A stretch of 64,000 nucleotides of DNA from Halostagnicola larsenii XH-48 (lineage in GTDB: Archaea; Halobacteriota; Halobacteria; Halobacteriales; Natrialbaceae). The notes under the pieces were generated by a model, which did not search any database, was not told the DNA's origin, and saw only the letters and a program-made list of their open reading frames with translations. Shown one piece after another: positions 43,162 through 51,641 of the stretch (the stretch's first letter is position 1; each line of letters opens with the position of its first letter). The DNA lies in contig NZ_CP007055.1 in assembly GCF_000517625.1 (NCBI RefSeq), forward strand, positions 2,725,327-2,789,326, read 5' to 3'. The translations under genes and the position numbers were made by a program.

Positions 43162-43168
43162 TTATATA
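43162..43168 (+). promoter_or_regulatory. TATA box of the cmi4 gene
   Basis: TTATATA, centred about 28 bp before the ATG at 43193; a strong haloarchaeal promoter giving a leaderless mRNA. Confidence 0.7.
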
Positions 43169-43192
43169 GCGTCCTCTCGCCAGTGTCCATCC

Positions 43193-43789
43193 ATGAACGA
43201 AAAAACCGAAGAACTCCGCGACATCTTCACGAACGTGACCGACGGCGAGGAGACCGTCACGGAATCGCAGACCGCGACCCGCGGCTCGCTCGAGAAAGAC
43301 GAGCGAACGATCGACGAGCGCCTCGAGAACGTCATCGCGCAGATGCGAGAGCGCTACGCGTTCGAGACGACCCTGACGGACGAGGAGCTAATCCGCGTCG
43401 CCAAGGGATTTTACGACGATGTCTCCGACGAGGACCTCGCGTCGGAACTCGAGGTATCGAGCGAGGACGTCTTCGACGCGCGACTGTCGTTGCACCTCGT
43501 CGAGAGCGAGGCCGACGCGCCCGACATCGATCTCGCGGCGATTCGCGAGCGTGACGCCGCCGACCTCGACGCGCTCGCCGACGAATTCGACGCGAGCGAG
43601 CCGCAGATCCGCCGCGCCCGCCGCGTCGCGGCGGCGCAGGACGAATCCAGAGCCGCAAACGACCGCTACAGGGACGAGTTCGACAGCATCCTCGGGGATT
43701 CGGAACTCACGGAGCGGATCGCAAGCGACGTCCGCGAGGACGGCCTCGAGGACGCCACAGAGGGAATGGAGACCGACGTTTCGCTGTAG
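43193..43789 (+). CDS. cmi4: Conditioned medium-induced protein 4-like protein
   Basis: 198 aa, very acidic, helical. It begins MNEKTEELRDIFTNVTDGEE and contains NVIAQMRERYAFETTLTDEE, a HTH-like region EDLASELEVSSEDVFDARLS and a second copy-like DLDALADEFDASEPQIRRAR. I recognise it as the haloarchaeal family first named from genes induced by conditioned medium. Two resolvase/HTH-like repeats (about 70-105 and 118-145) suggest DNA binding. No enzymatic motif. A strong TATA box sets the ATG. The Cas4-like gene follows in the same direction with its own TATA. Confidence 0.83.
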   Translation: MNEKTEELRDIFTNVTDGEETVTESQTATRGSLEKDERTIDERLENVIAQMRERYAFETTLTDEELIRVAKGFYDDVSDEDLASELEVSSEDVFDARLSLHLVESEADAPDIDLAAIRERDAADLDALADEFDASEPQIRRARRVAAAQDESRAANDRYRDEFDSILGDSELTERIASDVREDGLEDATEGMETDVSL

Positions 43790-43861
43790 TCTCCTCTCAA
43801 ACCGCCAATCCCATCCGCAGGCGAGACGACTCGTGTCTCGAAACGCCGCGGTCGCCGAGAC

Positions 43862-43868
43862 TTTTTAT
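43862..43868 (+). promoter_or_regulatory. TATA box of the Cas4-like gene
   Basis: TTTTTAT, centred about 27 bp before the GTG at 43892; supports the GTG as a leaderless start. Confidence 0.6.
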
Positions 43869-43891
43869 CGGATCGGGCGGCCAACGCGGTC

Positions 43892-44566
43892 GTGTCCCGC
43901 GTCGCCTTCAGTGACCTCCGCTCGGCCGCCTACTGTCCGCGAAAGTGTTACTACGACCGTCGCCGCGACGAGCGCGATCCGCCGGAGGCGGTCGCGAGTA
44001 TTCGCTCGCTCGCCTTTCGGTACGAGCAACTGCTCGAGGCCGATCCGTCGGCGCTCGCCGCCGAACCGATCAAACCGGATCCGCAGTCCTACCAGCGGAC
44101 GCTTCGGCGTACCCGCTCCAGACTCGAGCGCGCGGGACGGTGGGTGGCGATCTGCGACCCGAGCGCCCAGTCCGTCCTCGCGACCGGTCGCGAGGTTCGT
44201 GGCATCGTCCATAAGGTCTTGACCGAGCCGCTCGAGCCGTCGATCGTTTCGACGGGCAAACCCCCGGATACCGGCGTCTGGGAGTCCCAGTCGGTCCACG
44301 CCGTCGCGGCAGCGAAGGCCCTCGCCTGGGAGCACGAAACGCCGATCGAAGGGGTCTGGCTCGAGTACCCGGCCTACGGCGTCGTCCGTCGCCTCGAGAT
44401 GACGACCCGACGCAAGGCCCGGTATCGGCAGGTGCTTCGAACCGTCCGGGAACTCGACGGGCCACCCGCCCGGATTCGAAACGACGACAAGTGCGCCGCC
44501 TGCGAGTACGCGGGCGAGTGCGGCGTCCGGACACGAACGCTGCGCTCGCTGCTCGGGCTGGGATAA
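43892..44566 (+). CDS. Solitary Cas4-like PD-(D/E)XK protein, probably degenerate
   Basis: 224 aa, GTG start set by the TATA element 27 bp upstream. The N-terminus FSDLRSAAYCPRKCYYDRRR and the C-terminal CAACEYAGEC give the Cas4/AddB-type 4Fe-4S cluster (C15 or C19 with C201, C204, C210). In the nuclease core, the expected G-(I/V)-D metal site reads RGIVHKVL, with His107 at the Asp position. The E-x-K strand near VWLEYPAYGVVRRLEM is weak. The cluster is therefore kept but the catalytic site looks altered. No CRISPR array, cas1 or cas2 is near. It may bind DNA or act as a structural Fe-S protein. Confidence 0.82.
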   Translation: MSRVAFSDLRSAAYCPRKCYYDRRRDERDPPEAVASIRSLAFRYEQLLEADPSALAAEPIKPDPQSYQRTLRRTRSRLERAGRWVAICDPSAQSVLATGREVRGIVHKVLTEPLEPSIVSTGKPPDTGVWESQSVHAVAAAKALAWEHETPIEGVWLEYPAYGVVRRLEMTTRRKARYRQVLRTVRELDGPPARIRNDDKCAACEYAGECGVRTRTLRSLLGLG

Positions 44567-44585
44567 GCGCTGTCCGATCTCCGTC

Positions 44586-45176
44586 TCAGTTGTTCGCCAG
44601 CCACCGTTCGATCTCGTCGGCAAGCGCTCCGCGTCGGTGAATCTCGCCGCTCGAAACGTTCACGACGGTGCTTTCGGTCCCTTCCGTTTCGCCGTCGTCG
44701 AGCACCACGGCGGCTCGCTCGCGGATCTCCGGGTCCAGTTCGTCGACTCGTCTGGCGCTCTCTCGGCCGCTGACGTTCGCACTGGTGGCGGTGATCGGCG
44801 TTTCGGCGCGCTCACAGAGCGCGAGCGCGAGTCGGTGGTCCGGGACGCGGATGCCGACGCGGTCGCCGTCGGCCGTGAGTACGTCGGGTACGCCCTCTCG
44901 ATGCCGACAGAGTACGGTGACGGGGCCGGGCAGAAAGGTCGCCATGAACTCGCGTTCGCGGGTGGTCGCACGGACGTGCTCGAGCGCCGCGGGAACCGAT
45001 GGGACCGCCATGGAGACGGGCTTCGATCGATCCCGTCCTTTCGCGTCGAACACTCGCTCGACGGCGTCGGCGTCGAGCGCGTCGCCGGCGAGGCCGTAGA
45101 CGGTTTCGGTCGGATAGACCGCGAGGTCGCCGGTTCGGATGGCAGTCGCCGCCCGCTCGAGAGACGATGATGGCAC
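44586..45176 (-). CDS. sua5: L-threonylcarbamoyladenylate synthase
   Basis: 196 aa YrdC-domain enzyme making threonylcarbamoyl-AMP from Thr, bicarbonate and ATP, the donor used by KEOPS for t6A37. Motifs: YPTETVYGLAGDALD, KGRDRSKPVSMAV, LPGPVTVLC, VGIRVPDH, ITATSANVSGRESA and the C-terminal GTESTVVNVSSGEIHRRGA. Only the YrdC domain is present; the Sua5 C-terminal domain is absent, so it is TsaC-like in length. Downstream of the redoxin/glutaredoxin pair in the same direction, 103 bp away. Confidence 0.9.
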   Translation of the reverse strand: MPSSSLERAATAIRTGDLAVYPTETVYGLAGDALDADAVERVFDAKGRDRSKPVSMAVPSVPAALEHVRATTREREFMATFLPGPVTVLCRHREGVPDVLTADGDRVGIRVPDHRLALALCERAETPITATSANVSGRESARRVDELDPEIRERAAVVLDDGETEGTESTVVNVSSGEIHRRGALADEIERWLANN

Positions 45177-45279
45177 GGTTGGTTCGACCTCCGCCCGTCG
45201 CGGGCAAAAACGTACCGCGTTCGATCGGCGACTCCGGCCGACAGTTTCAGCTATCTCGGCGTCCGCGCAGGGTCGGCCC

Positions 45280-45789
45280 TCACGCGAGACCCAGCGTCTC
45301 CTCGAGATCGTCGTACTCGGGGAACTCGGGCCACTCCGTGGCGACCCAACTCGCCTCGACGACGCCGTCGGTACCGATCGCGAAGAACGCGGGACGCGGC
45401 TCCGAGACGCCCGCCATGCCGTCCAGATTGTGGGCGATGCCGTAGGCCTCGGCGACGCCGTTCGCGGGATCGGCGAACAGGTCGAAGGGGTACTCGTTGA
45501 CTCCGATCACGCTCGAGTGTTCGTAGGGACTCGAGGCGCTGACGCCGACGACGCGGACGTCGCGCTCGTGCCAGCCGCGTTCGGTCAGCTCGTCCCAGAT
45601 GTACTTTGCGGCGTAGGAGCCGATCATCGGCGTGAAGACGAGAATCACGCGGTCCTCGCCGGTCAGATCGGATAGCGATCGGTCCTCCCAGAACTCGTCG
45701 TTGACGAGCGGGCGGGTAAACTCGGGCGCGTCGTCTCCGGCTTCGGGATGGTCTGTCGGGCCGAGTTCGACGACGTCGAAATCCGGCAT
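45280..45789 (-). CDS. Redoxin-fold protein without any cysteine
   Basis: 169 aa AhpC/TSA-like thioredoxin fold: DDAPEFTRPLVN, ILVFTPMIGSYAAKYIW, VVGVSASSPYEHSSVIG, YGIAHNLDGMAGVSEPRPAFFAIG. In peroxiredoxins the active site is P-x3-T/S-x2-C. Here P54 and S58 are kept but residue 61 is Ala, and the whole protein contains no Cys. It cannot act as a normal peroxidase. Directly abuts the glutaredoxin-like gene upstream (stop TGA followed by ATG), so the pair is made together. Possibly a redox-dead binding partner or scaffold. Confidence 0.85.
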   Translation of the reverse strand: MPDFDVVELGPTDHPEAGDDAPEFTRPLVNDEFWEDRSLSDLTGEDRVILVFTPMIGSYAAKYIWDELTERGWHERDVRVVGVSASSPYEHSSVIGVNEYPFDLFADPANGVAEAYGIAHNLDGMAGVSEPRPAFFAIGTDGVVEASWVATEWPEFPEYDDLEETLGLA

Positions 45790-46089
45790 TCAGTCGTCAC
45801 CTCCCGCGACGCCGGCACTGGCGTTCTGGTTCGAGCCGTAGGTGTGCTCGAGGTAGTCGGCGATGTTCGCGCTTTCGGCCATCGTCACGCCAGTTTCCTC
45901 GTCGACGATGACGGGAACGGATCGCACGCCCGCGACGCGCTTGACGACGTCGCGATCGGAGTGCATCGGTTCGACGTACCGCGAGGCGTACTCGAGGTCG
46001 TACTCCTCGAGGAGGGCAACGACGCGCTCACAGAACGGACAGGCCTGGAGTCGATACAGGGTGATCGCTGGCTCACTCGGTGCGCTCAT
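45790..46089 (-). CDS. Glutaredoxin / GST N-terminal-like protein (CPFC)
   Basis: 99 aa thioredoxin-fold protein with the active site CPFC at residues 17-20. It has the cis-Pro region SVPVIVDEETGV and the GST-like ending MAESANIADYLEHTYG. A short acidic tail follows. Start at MSAPSEPAITLYRL (46089); the frame stays open upstream without evidence of use. Haloarchaea use gamma-glutamylcysteine, so it may reduce that thiol's mixed disulfides. Stop and next start are adjacent with the cysteine-less redoxin, implying a two-gene unit. Confidence 0.86.
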   Translation of the reverse strand: MSAPSEPAITLYRLQACPFCERVVALLEEYDLEYASRYVEPMHSDRDVVKRVAGVRSVPVIVDEETGVTMAESANIADYLEHTYGSNQNASAGVAGGDD

Positions 46090-46191
46090 GCGTAGTCGTT
46101 GGTCGAACGGGCGGGTAAACGTGTCGTCGCCGGAAAGCTCCTTCAAAAGGATAAAGGGTTAGTCGGCTGGGTGATAATTTCCCCCTAATCA

Positions 46192-47580
46192 ATGGCGTTA
46201 TCTCCGTTCCTCGAGATTATGCTCGCAACATACGAGGTTCCGGCGGTCGGACTCGAGATAGATCAGTCGACGGTGACGATTCTCGGCACCCTCGCGGTCG
46301 TCGTCCTCATCGCGCTGTCGGCGTTTTTCTCCTCCTCAGAGATCGCGATGTTCTCGCTTCCGAAACACCGCGTCGAGGGGATGGTCGAGGAGGGCATTCC
46401 GGGCGCGAGTCGCGTCAAGGCGCTCAAGGAAGACCCACACCGACTGCTGGTCACGATTCTCGTCGGAAACAACATCGTCAATATCGCGATGTCCTCGATC
46501 GCGACCACGCTGCTCGGCTTTTACTTTGGCGGGCTGACGGCCGTCCTCATGGCGACGTTCGGTATCACTGCGGTCGTCCTGCTGTTCGGCGAGACCGTTC
46601 CCAAGTCCTACGCCGTCGAGAAGACCGAATCGTGGTCGATCAGGGTCGCGAAACCGCTGAAGGGGACCGAGTACATGCTCTACCCGCTCGTTGTCCTCTT
46701 CGATTACCTCACCCGCCAGATCAACCGGCTTACGGGATCTTCGGGGGCGATCGAGACGCCGTACGTGACCCGTGACGAGATTCAGGAGATGATCGAATCC
46801 GGCGAGCGCGAGGGCGTCATCGAGGAAGACGAACACGAGATGCTGACGCGAATCTTCCGGTTCAACAACACGATCGTCAAGGAAGTGATGACGCCGCGAC
46901 TCGACATGACGGCGGTGCCGAAAGACGCCGACATCGACGAGGCGATCGAGACCTGTATCCAGAGCGGCCACGCTCGAGTACCGGTCTACGAGAACAGCCT
47001 CGACAACGTCCTCGGCGTCGTCCACATCCGGGATCTCGTTCGGGATCTCAACTACGGCGAGACGCAGGTCGAGGATCTCGAGATCGACGACCTCATTCAG
47101 CCGACGCTTCACGTCCCCGAATCGAAAAACGTCGACGAGTTGCTGACGGAGATGCGCGAAAACCGGATGCACATGGCGATCGTCATCGACGAGTTCGGGA
47201 CCACGGAAGGGCTGGTGACGATGGAGGACATGATCGAGGAGATCGTCGGCGAGATCCTAGAGGGCGGCGAGGACCTCCCCGTCGAGGAAATCGACGACCG
47301 AACCGTCCTCGTCCGCGGCGAGGTGAACATCGAAGACGTCAACGAAGCCCTCGAGATCGAACTTCCCGAGGGAGAGGAGTTCGAAACGATCGCCGGCTTC
47401 ATTTTCAATCGGGCCGGCCGACTCGTCGAGGAGGGCGAGGAACTCACCTACGAAGGGATCCGGATCGCCGTCGAGGGCGTCGAGAACACCCGAATTATGA
47501 AAGCCCGACTGCAGAAACTCGAGGTACCTGCGGAGGGTGCAGACGAGGAGAGTGCGGATGCGGACGCGATCGAGGAGTAA
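46192..47580 (+). CDS. CNNM/CBS transporter-associated protein (HlyC/CorC, DUF21 family)
   Basis: 462 aa. The DUF21 membrane domain covers about residues 30-190, with LSAFFSSSEIAMFSLPKHRV, VGNNIVNIAM and GETVPKSYAVEKTE as its conserved parts. A CBS pair follows (VKEVMTPRLDMTAVPKDADI and LIQPTLHVPESKNVDELLTE), then the CorC_HlyC domain with the conserved VTMEDMIEEIVGEI. Homologues export or regulate Mg2+ or other divalent ions. The start may instead be the later ATG MLATYEVP; I keep the first. Convergent with the 47640 gene. Confidence 0.9.
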   Translation: MALSPFLEIMLATYEVPAVGLEIDQSTVTILGTLAVVVLIALSAFFSSSEIAMFSLPKHRVEGMVEEGIPGASRVKALKEDPHRLLVTILVGNNIVNIAMSSIATTLLGFYFGGLTAVLMATFGITAVVLLFGETVPKSYAVEKTESWSIRVAKPLKGTEYMLYPLVVLFDYLTRQINRLTGSSGAIETPYVTRDEIQEMIESGEREGVIEEDEHEMLTRIFRFNNTIVKEVMTPRLDMTAVPKDADIDEAIETCIQSGHARVPVYENSLDNVLGVVHIRDLVRDLNYGETQVEDLEIDDLIQPTLHVPESKNVDELLTEMRENRMHMAIVIDEFGTTEGLVTMEDMIEEIVGEILEGGEDLPVEEIDDRTVLVRGEVNIEDVNEALEIELPEGEEFETIAGFIFNRAGRLVEEGEELTYEGIRIAVEGVENTRIMKARLQKLEVPAEGADEESADADAIEE

Positions 47581-47639
47581 GCTGACGAACGCAACAGGAG
47601 ACGCCGTACGTGTCCAAACCGGGACTGCAGGACCCGTCG

Positions 47640-48350
47640 TCAGTTTTCCCGAGCGACGAGTTCCTGTACTTCCGTGGCGATTTCGGGCGGGACGGCGATC
47701 GTCCGCGGTCCTTTGACGTACCGTCCGTCGGGCTGGGCGTACTCGAGGCTCAGTATCGCCGCGTTTCCGACGCGGTATATCGAAACGTCCTCGATCACCG
47801 AGAGGTCGATCGCCTGATCGGGATCGTGGAGGTAGATCGTCCGTTCTTCGTAGTCGAGCGATCCGACGGATCGGAGAAACGACGACAGCGCGAGTGCGAC
47901 GAGCGCGAGCGGAATCGTCAGCGCTGCCAGCAGCGTAAACGGACCAGCCCCCAGCGCCAGGAGTTCGTTCGTTGAGACGTAGCGTCCGATCGCCATGAGG
48001 ACCACGATGGCTCCGGCCATCACGAGCATTCCGAGCGCGGCGTCGAGCGCTCGATCGAGACTCGTTCCGCTCGGCGCGCTGATCGGCAGTCGTTCGGTTA
48101 CCCGCTCGAGTCGCCGTTCGGTATTGCTCCCGAACGCGAACACGAGAATCGCGACGATCAACGCGCCGAACGCGGCGATGATGATCGATTCGCCACCGAG
48201 TTGGCGTGCCAGATCGTACAGTCGCCAGAAGACGATGATGAGCGCGGCGGCGAAAAACGTCCCAGCGCCGAGTGACCACAAAATACGAACGGTTCGCGAC
48301 GTCGCGGCGTCCCGTCGCCACTGAACCGGGTTGGAATCGTCCACTGCCAT
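47640..48350 (-). CDS. Four-TM membrane protein with C-terminal PH-like domain
   Basis: 236 aa. Membrane segments at about 20-42, 55-75, 100-122 and 130-160 are grouped in pairs. The last 75 residues (SLDYEERTIYLHDPDQAIDL, VSIYRVGNAAILSLEYAQ, KGPRTIAVPPEIATEVQELV) resemble the bacterial PH-like (bPH) domain found on membrane proteins. Function unknown. Same strand as the PiT gene but 54 bp separated from it, with the ATG at 48350 preceded by its own AT-rich patch. Confidence 0.75.
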   Translation of the reverse strand: MAVDDSNPVQWRRDAATSRTVRILWSLGAGTFFAAALIIVFWRLYDLARQLGGESIIIAAFGALIVAILVFAFGSNTERRLERVTERLPISAPSGTSLDRALDAALGMLVMAGAIVVLMAIGRYVSTNELLALGAGPFTLLAALTIPLALVALALSSFLRSVGSLDYEERTIYLHDPDQAIDLSVIEDVSIYRVGNAAILSLEYAQPDGRYVKGPRTIAVPPEIATEVQELVAREN

Positions 48351-48404
48351 ACTGGAGTTCGCCGCTATTCGTGTAAATGCCGTTCGGTATCGTTTCTCGT
48401 CTGC

Positions 48405-49595
48405 TCACAGGAACAGCGACGAGATGATCCAGTAGCCGGTAAAGGAGACGAGGATCGATCCTGCGAGCGAAAGCACCCACGCGAGCACTGTATACCCCAT
48501 CTTTCTGGCGCTCACGCCACCGCCGGCCGTCGATGCGGCGTAGCCGCTTCCGATGATCGAACTCACGATGATCTCGTTGAACGAGACGGGAATGCCGAAC
48601 AACACGGCGACCTGTGCGATCGCGAACGAGGGGATCAACGCGGCGATCGATCGACGCGGCCCGAGCGAGGAGTAGTCCTGCGAGATCGCTTTGATCATCC
48701 GCGGCGCGCCGGTCCACGACCCGATCAGGAGACCGACTCCGCCGCCGAGCAACAACGCGATCAACGGGATCTCGAGATCGCCCGAGACCGGGACCAGCGG
48801 TCCGATCGCGAGGCCGACCTGACTGCCGCCCGCCGAGAACGCGACGAGTCCGCCGAGAACGAGCAGGAAGTGTCGTTCGCCCCGCTCGGTCCCCTTGTCG
48901 AGATCGAACCCGACGACGACGCCCCAGAGTACTGCGATCACAAGGGTTACGACGAGAACCGATGGCGTCGGTCCGAGCGGCACCCATCCGCCGATCGCCT
49001 GTGCGAGCGATCGACCCTCGCCCGCCGGACCAAGGATGGCGAACTCGATGTTGGCGATCACCGCGCCGACAAGTGCGGCGAGCCCGATTATCAGCCGCTC
49101 CTCGCGGATCGGTTCGTCGCGCAGCATTCGTGCGATCGTGTACGCGATTCCGCCGCCAACAAACGGCGTCAGCACCCAGAGCGTGGCGATCTCCGTGTAC
49201 TTCGCCCAGGCCGGATCGCCCGCCATCGCCAATCCGACGCCGATCACCGCCCCCGTCGAGGTAAACGCCGTCGCGATCGGATACCCGGCGAAGACGCCGA
49301 TCGCAACCAGCGTCGCCGCGACGCTGAGCGACACCACGGCGGCGATCGGCGTCAACGTCACGCCTTTGATAAGTTCGTTTCCGACGGCCTCGGAGACGTT
49401 CGCGCCCTGTAACACCGCGCCGGCGAAGCCGAGTAACCCGACAAAAAACCCGGCTCGCATCACCGAAATTGCGTTCGCACCGACTGCCGGAGCGAACGGC
49501 GTCGAGCCGCTCGAGCCGGCACCGATCGACCAGGCCATAAAGAGGGCCGCGAGTGCGGCCACGAGAAACGTCCCAATCGTCGCGATATCGACCAT
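48405..49595 (-). CDS. Inorganic phosphate transporter, PiT family
   Basis: 396 aa, about ten membrane helices with the two-fold PiT signature: GAGSSGSTPFAPAVGANAIS near the N-terminus and a C-terminal VSFNEIIVSSIIGSGYA. It imports Pi (or divalent metal-phosphate complexes) with protons or sodium. Cytoplasmic regions are short. A second, distinct PiT gene lies at 60.0-61.2 kb; the two share the fold but only loosely resemble each other. Upstream, on the same strand, is the DUF5828-type gene. Confidence 0.9.
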   Translation of the reverse strand: MVDIATIGTFLVAALAALFMAWSIGAGSSGSTPFAPAVGANAISVMRAGFFVGLLGFAGAVLQGANVSEAVGNELIKGVTLTPIAAVVSLSVAATLVAIGVFAGYPIATAFTSTGAVIGVGLAMAGDPAWAKYTEIATLWVLTPFVGGGIAYTIARMLRDEPIREERLIIGLAALVGAVIANIEFAILGPAGEGRSLAQAIGGWVPLGPTPSVLVVTLVIAVLWGVVVGFDLDKGTERGERHFLLVLGGLVAFSAGGSQVGLAIGPLVPVSGDLEIPLIALLLGGGVGLLIGSWTGAPRMIKAISQDYSSLGPRRSIAALIPSFAIAQVAVLFGIPVSFNEIIVSSIIGSGYAASTAGGGVSARKMGYTVLAWVLSLAGSILVSFTGYWIISSLFL

Positions 49596-49680
49596 TTATA
49601 CGGGATTACCAGCGGATGCTACAAGTGTGTGCCGGCCTGTCGCCGACAGAACTTCCTCGAGGCCACAGCGTCGACGCGAT

Positions 49681-50403
49681 TCAGTTCGTCGTCGATTTCG
49701 AGTTGTCGTCCGGCTCCGGCGGCGGTTCCGCGCCCTCGATGGCTTCTGCAGCTTCCGTATCTTTCTCCGTGACGACGTGCCACCGATCGACCTCGTCCTC
49801 GTAGTCCGCGAGCGAATCCGAGACGTCGTCTTTGAGCTCGTCGTCGTTGACGTTGATCTCGAAGACGAACGATTCGCCGTTGTCGGCACCGCGGGCCGAC
49901 TGCTGGATGTTGGCGCTGATGAGTTCGTTGTCGAAGTAGTAGGGCGCGAGCTGGGTCATCACGTTCTGATAGACGGTGTCCTCGACTCGTCGGAGCGCCT
50001 TCCGGCTCGCCGAGTCCGCGGCTCGCGCGACGTAATCGATCGACTCTTTCCAGTTGTCGACGGCGGCTTCGGCGTCGTCTTCCTCTAGCTGCTCGTAGGA
50101 TTCCGATAACTTCTCGCCCGCCGTTTTGATGTCTTCGTCGGGATCTTTTCCGGCCTTTTCTCCCTTTCCTTCTTCGACGCTCGCCTGATCTGCGGTTTTC
50201 TCGCTGACGTCTCTTTCGAGCGTTTCGTGGGCCTTCGGCCGCCACTCCTCCCACTCCTCGAACGCTCGAGCGAAGCGCGCCCCGTAGTCGTGATCGGGGT
50301 CGTGGACGCCGGCGTCTCTCAGTGCGCGCGTGACCCGCTCGCCGTGTTCGACGACGGTCGCCCAGTCACCGCGGACTTTGAAACCCGAGATGCTTTCTTC
50401 CAT
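49681..50403 (-). CDS. Haloarchaeal soluble protein, DUF5828-like
   Basis: 240 aa, strongly charged and helical. It begins [20 protein letters not shown], has an acidic low-complexity centre ([18 protein letters not shown]) and a region [20 protein letters not shown], then [20 protein letters not shown]. The C-terminal part ([20 protein letters not shown]) is beta-rich, followed by an acidic tail. I believe it belongs to the haloarchaea-specific DUF5828 group, from memory. No catalytic motif is visible. It is divergent from upp. Confidence 0.7.
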   Translation of the reverse strand: MEESISGFKVRGDWATVVEHGERVTRALRDAGVHDPDHDYGARFARAFEEWEEWRPKAHETLERDVSEKTADQASVEEGKGEKAGKDPDEDIKTAGEKLSESYEQLEEDDAEAAVDNWKESIDYVARAADSASRKALRRVEDTVYQNVMTQLAPYYFDNELISANIQQSARGADNGESFVFEINVNDDELKDDVSDSLADYEDEVDRWHVVTEKDTEAAEAIEGAEPPPEPDDNSKSTTN

Positions 50404-50518
50404 TCGATTGGGCGAGTGGTATGGCGCGAAGCGGTATAAACTTCTCCGCCGGGGGGATACCTGCGACCGCTCGAATCGGATCGATACCATGAACTATCCT
50501 GCCGAGCGCTGTACTACT

Positions 50519-51196
50519 ATGCCGATAGACAAGCGGGACAACGCCTACGTCGTCACCCACGCACTGGCGAAAGATACGCTCTCGAGGATCCGGGACGTCG
50601 AGACCGAGCAGGTCGGGTTCCGGAAGGGCCTGGTCAAACTGGGCCGCATCTGTGGCTACGAGATCATCGACGGTCGCATGGAAACCGAGTACGCCGAGAT
50701 CGAAACGCCCCTCGAGCCGACGATGGGCGAGCGCGTCAAGGGACTCGACAACGTCGTCATCATCAACGTCTTGCGCGCGGCCACTCCCTTCGTGGAAGGA
50801 CTGCTGAAAGCGTTCCCGCGCGCGAGACAGGGCGTCATCAGCGCGAGCCGAGACGAAGCGGCCGGCCAGGACGAGGACGGCTCGTTCCCGATCACCATCG
50901 ACTACGTGAAACTCCCCGAGATCCACGAGGAGGATACCGTCATCGTCGCCGATCCGATGCTCGCGACGGGAAGTACGATGTGTGCCGTCTTGGATCACGT
51001 CGTCGCGAACTCCGTCGACCCCGAGCACCTCATCGTTCTCTCTGCAGTTTCTGCGCCGGACGGCTTGCTCCGCGTCGACGAGGAGTTCGAGCAGGTCGAT
51101 CTGCTCACCGTCTCGATCGACGACCGGCTCGACGACGACGGCTTCATCGTCCCCGGCCTGGGCGACGCGGGCGACCGCGCGTTCCGAACGACCTGA
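50519..51196 (+). CDS. upp: Uracil phosphoribosyltransferase
   Basis: 225 aa pyrimidine salvage enzyme making UMP from uracil and PRPP in the cytoplasm. The PRPP loop is [20 protein letters not shown]. The flexible hood [20 protein letters not shown] and the uracil-binding C-terminal [15 protein letters not shown] are clear. Start at [20 protein letters not shown] (50519), matching family N-termini. An ATG at 50489 would add [10 protein letters not shown] and is less likely. Single-gene unit. Confidence 0.95.
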   Translation: MPIDKRDNAYVVTHALAKDTLSRIRDVETEQVGFRKGLVKLGRICGYEIIDGRMETEYAEIETPLEPTMGERVKGLDNVVIINVLRAATPFVEGLLKAFPRARQGVISASRDEAAGQDEDGSFPITIDYVKLPEIHEEDTVIVADPMLATGSTMCAVLDHVVANSVDPEHLIVLSAVSAPDGLLRVDEEFEQVDLLTVSIDDRLDDDGFIVPGLGDAGDRAFRTT

Positions 51197-51245
51197 TTGT
51201 CGATTCGTCGTCGTTCTGCCGCTGCTCTCACTTCTGGTGTCGTTC

Positions 51246-51446
51246 TCACTCGCCGTCGCAGGTATCGATCCCGAGGAGGGCGTTCACTGGACACCGCTGA
51301 ATAATCGCGGTCGCGAGGATGTCGCTCCCGGCGATGAACGCGAGCGCGCCGATCGTCTCCGCCCGATTTCGGTAGCCGTAGCCGAGCAGGACGAGTCCGC
51401 CCACGAGGCGAACGAGCCGATCCGCGCCGCCGACGTTTCGGTCCAT
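51246..51446 (-). CDS. YgaP-like/DUF2892 membrane protein
   Basis: 66 aa. The N-terminus MDRNVGGADRLVRLVGGLVL and two short helices (about 15-28 and 35-50) lead to IIQRCPVNALLGIDTC, the C-terminal CPxNxLLGIxTC signature of the rhodanese-associated YgaP membrane domain. Family function is unclear; it may bind thiosulfate or sulfide. The start is ATG 51446; a GTG six bases before it is possible. On the same strand as the S9 peptidase but more than 190 bp from it. Confidence 0.85.
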   Translation of the reverse strand: MDRNVGGADRLVRLVGGLVLLGYGYRNRAETIGALAFIAGSDILATAIIQRCPVNALLGIDTCDGE

Positions 51447-51566
51447 GGACACGGCTTGGCTCCGCCGGTTCCTAACGGTGTCCCCGTCAATCGTCTGTAC
51501 GTCGTCTCCGCCCCGCCGATCGACACCCTTGTTTCACCTCGAGCGAGCCCGCTATTCGTCCGCGAT

Positions 51567-51590
51567 TGAACCCTTTCGTTTCGCCTCGAA
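51567..51590 (-). other. Single ORB-like motif
   Basis: Minus-strand sequence TTCGAGGCGAAACGAAAGGG followed by TTC. It matches 21 of 23 positions with the first unit of the tandem pair at 4131-4160. It lies 51-75 bp beyond the stop of the S9 peptidase gene, in the region between it and the YgaP-like gene. Confidence 0.45.
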
Positions 51591-51641
51591 TCCCGGGGCC
51601 TGCATGCGATCTGTCTGCTCGCAGTTGCAGTCGAATCGTAC

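Noticed and set aside
43892..44566. Part of a CRISPR-Cas adaptation module
   Set aside because: No array or other cas gene near, and the nuclease core lacks the usual Asp; a solitary Cas4-like protein is the safer call.
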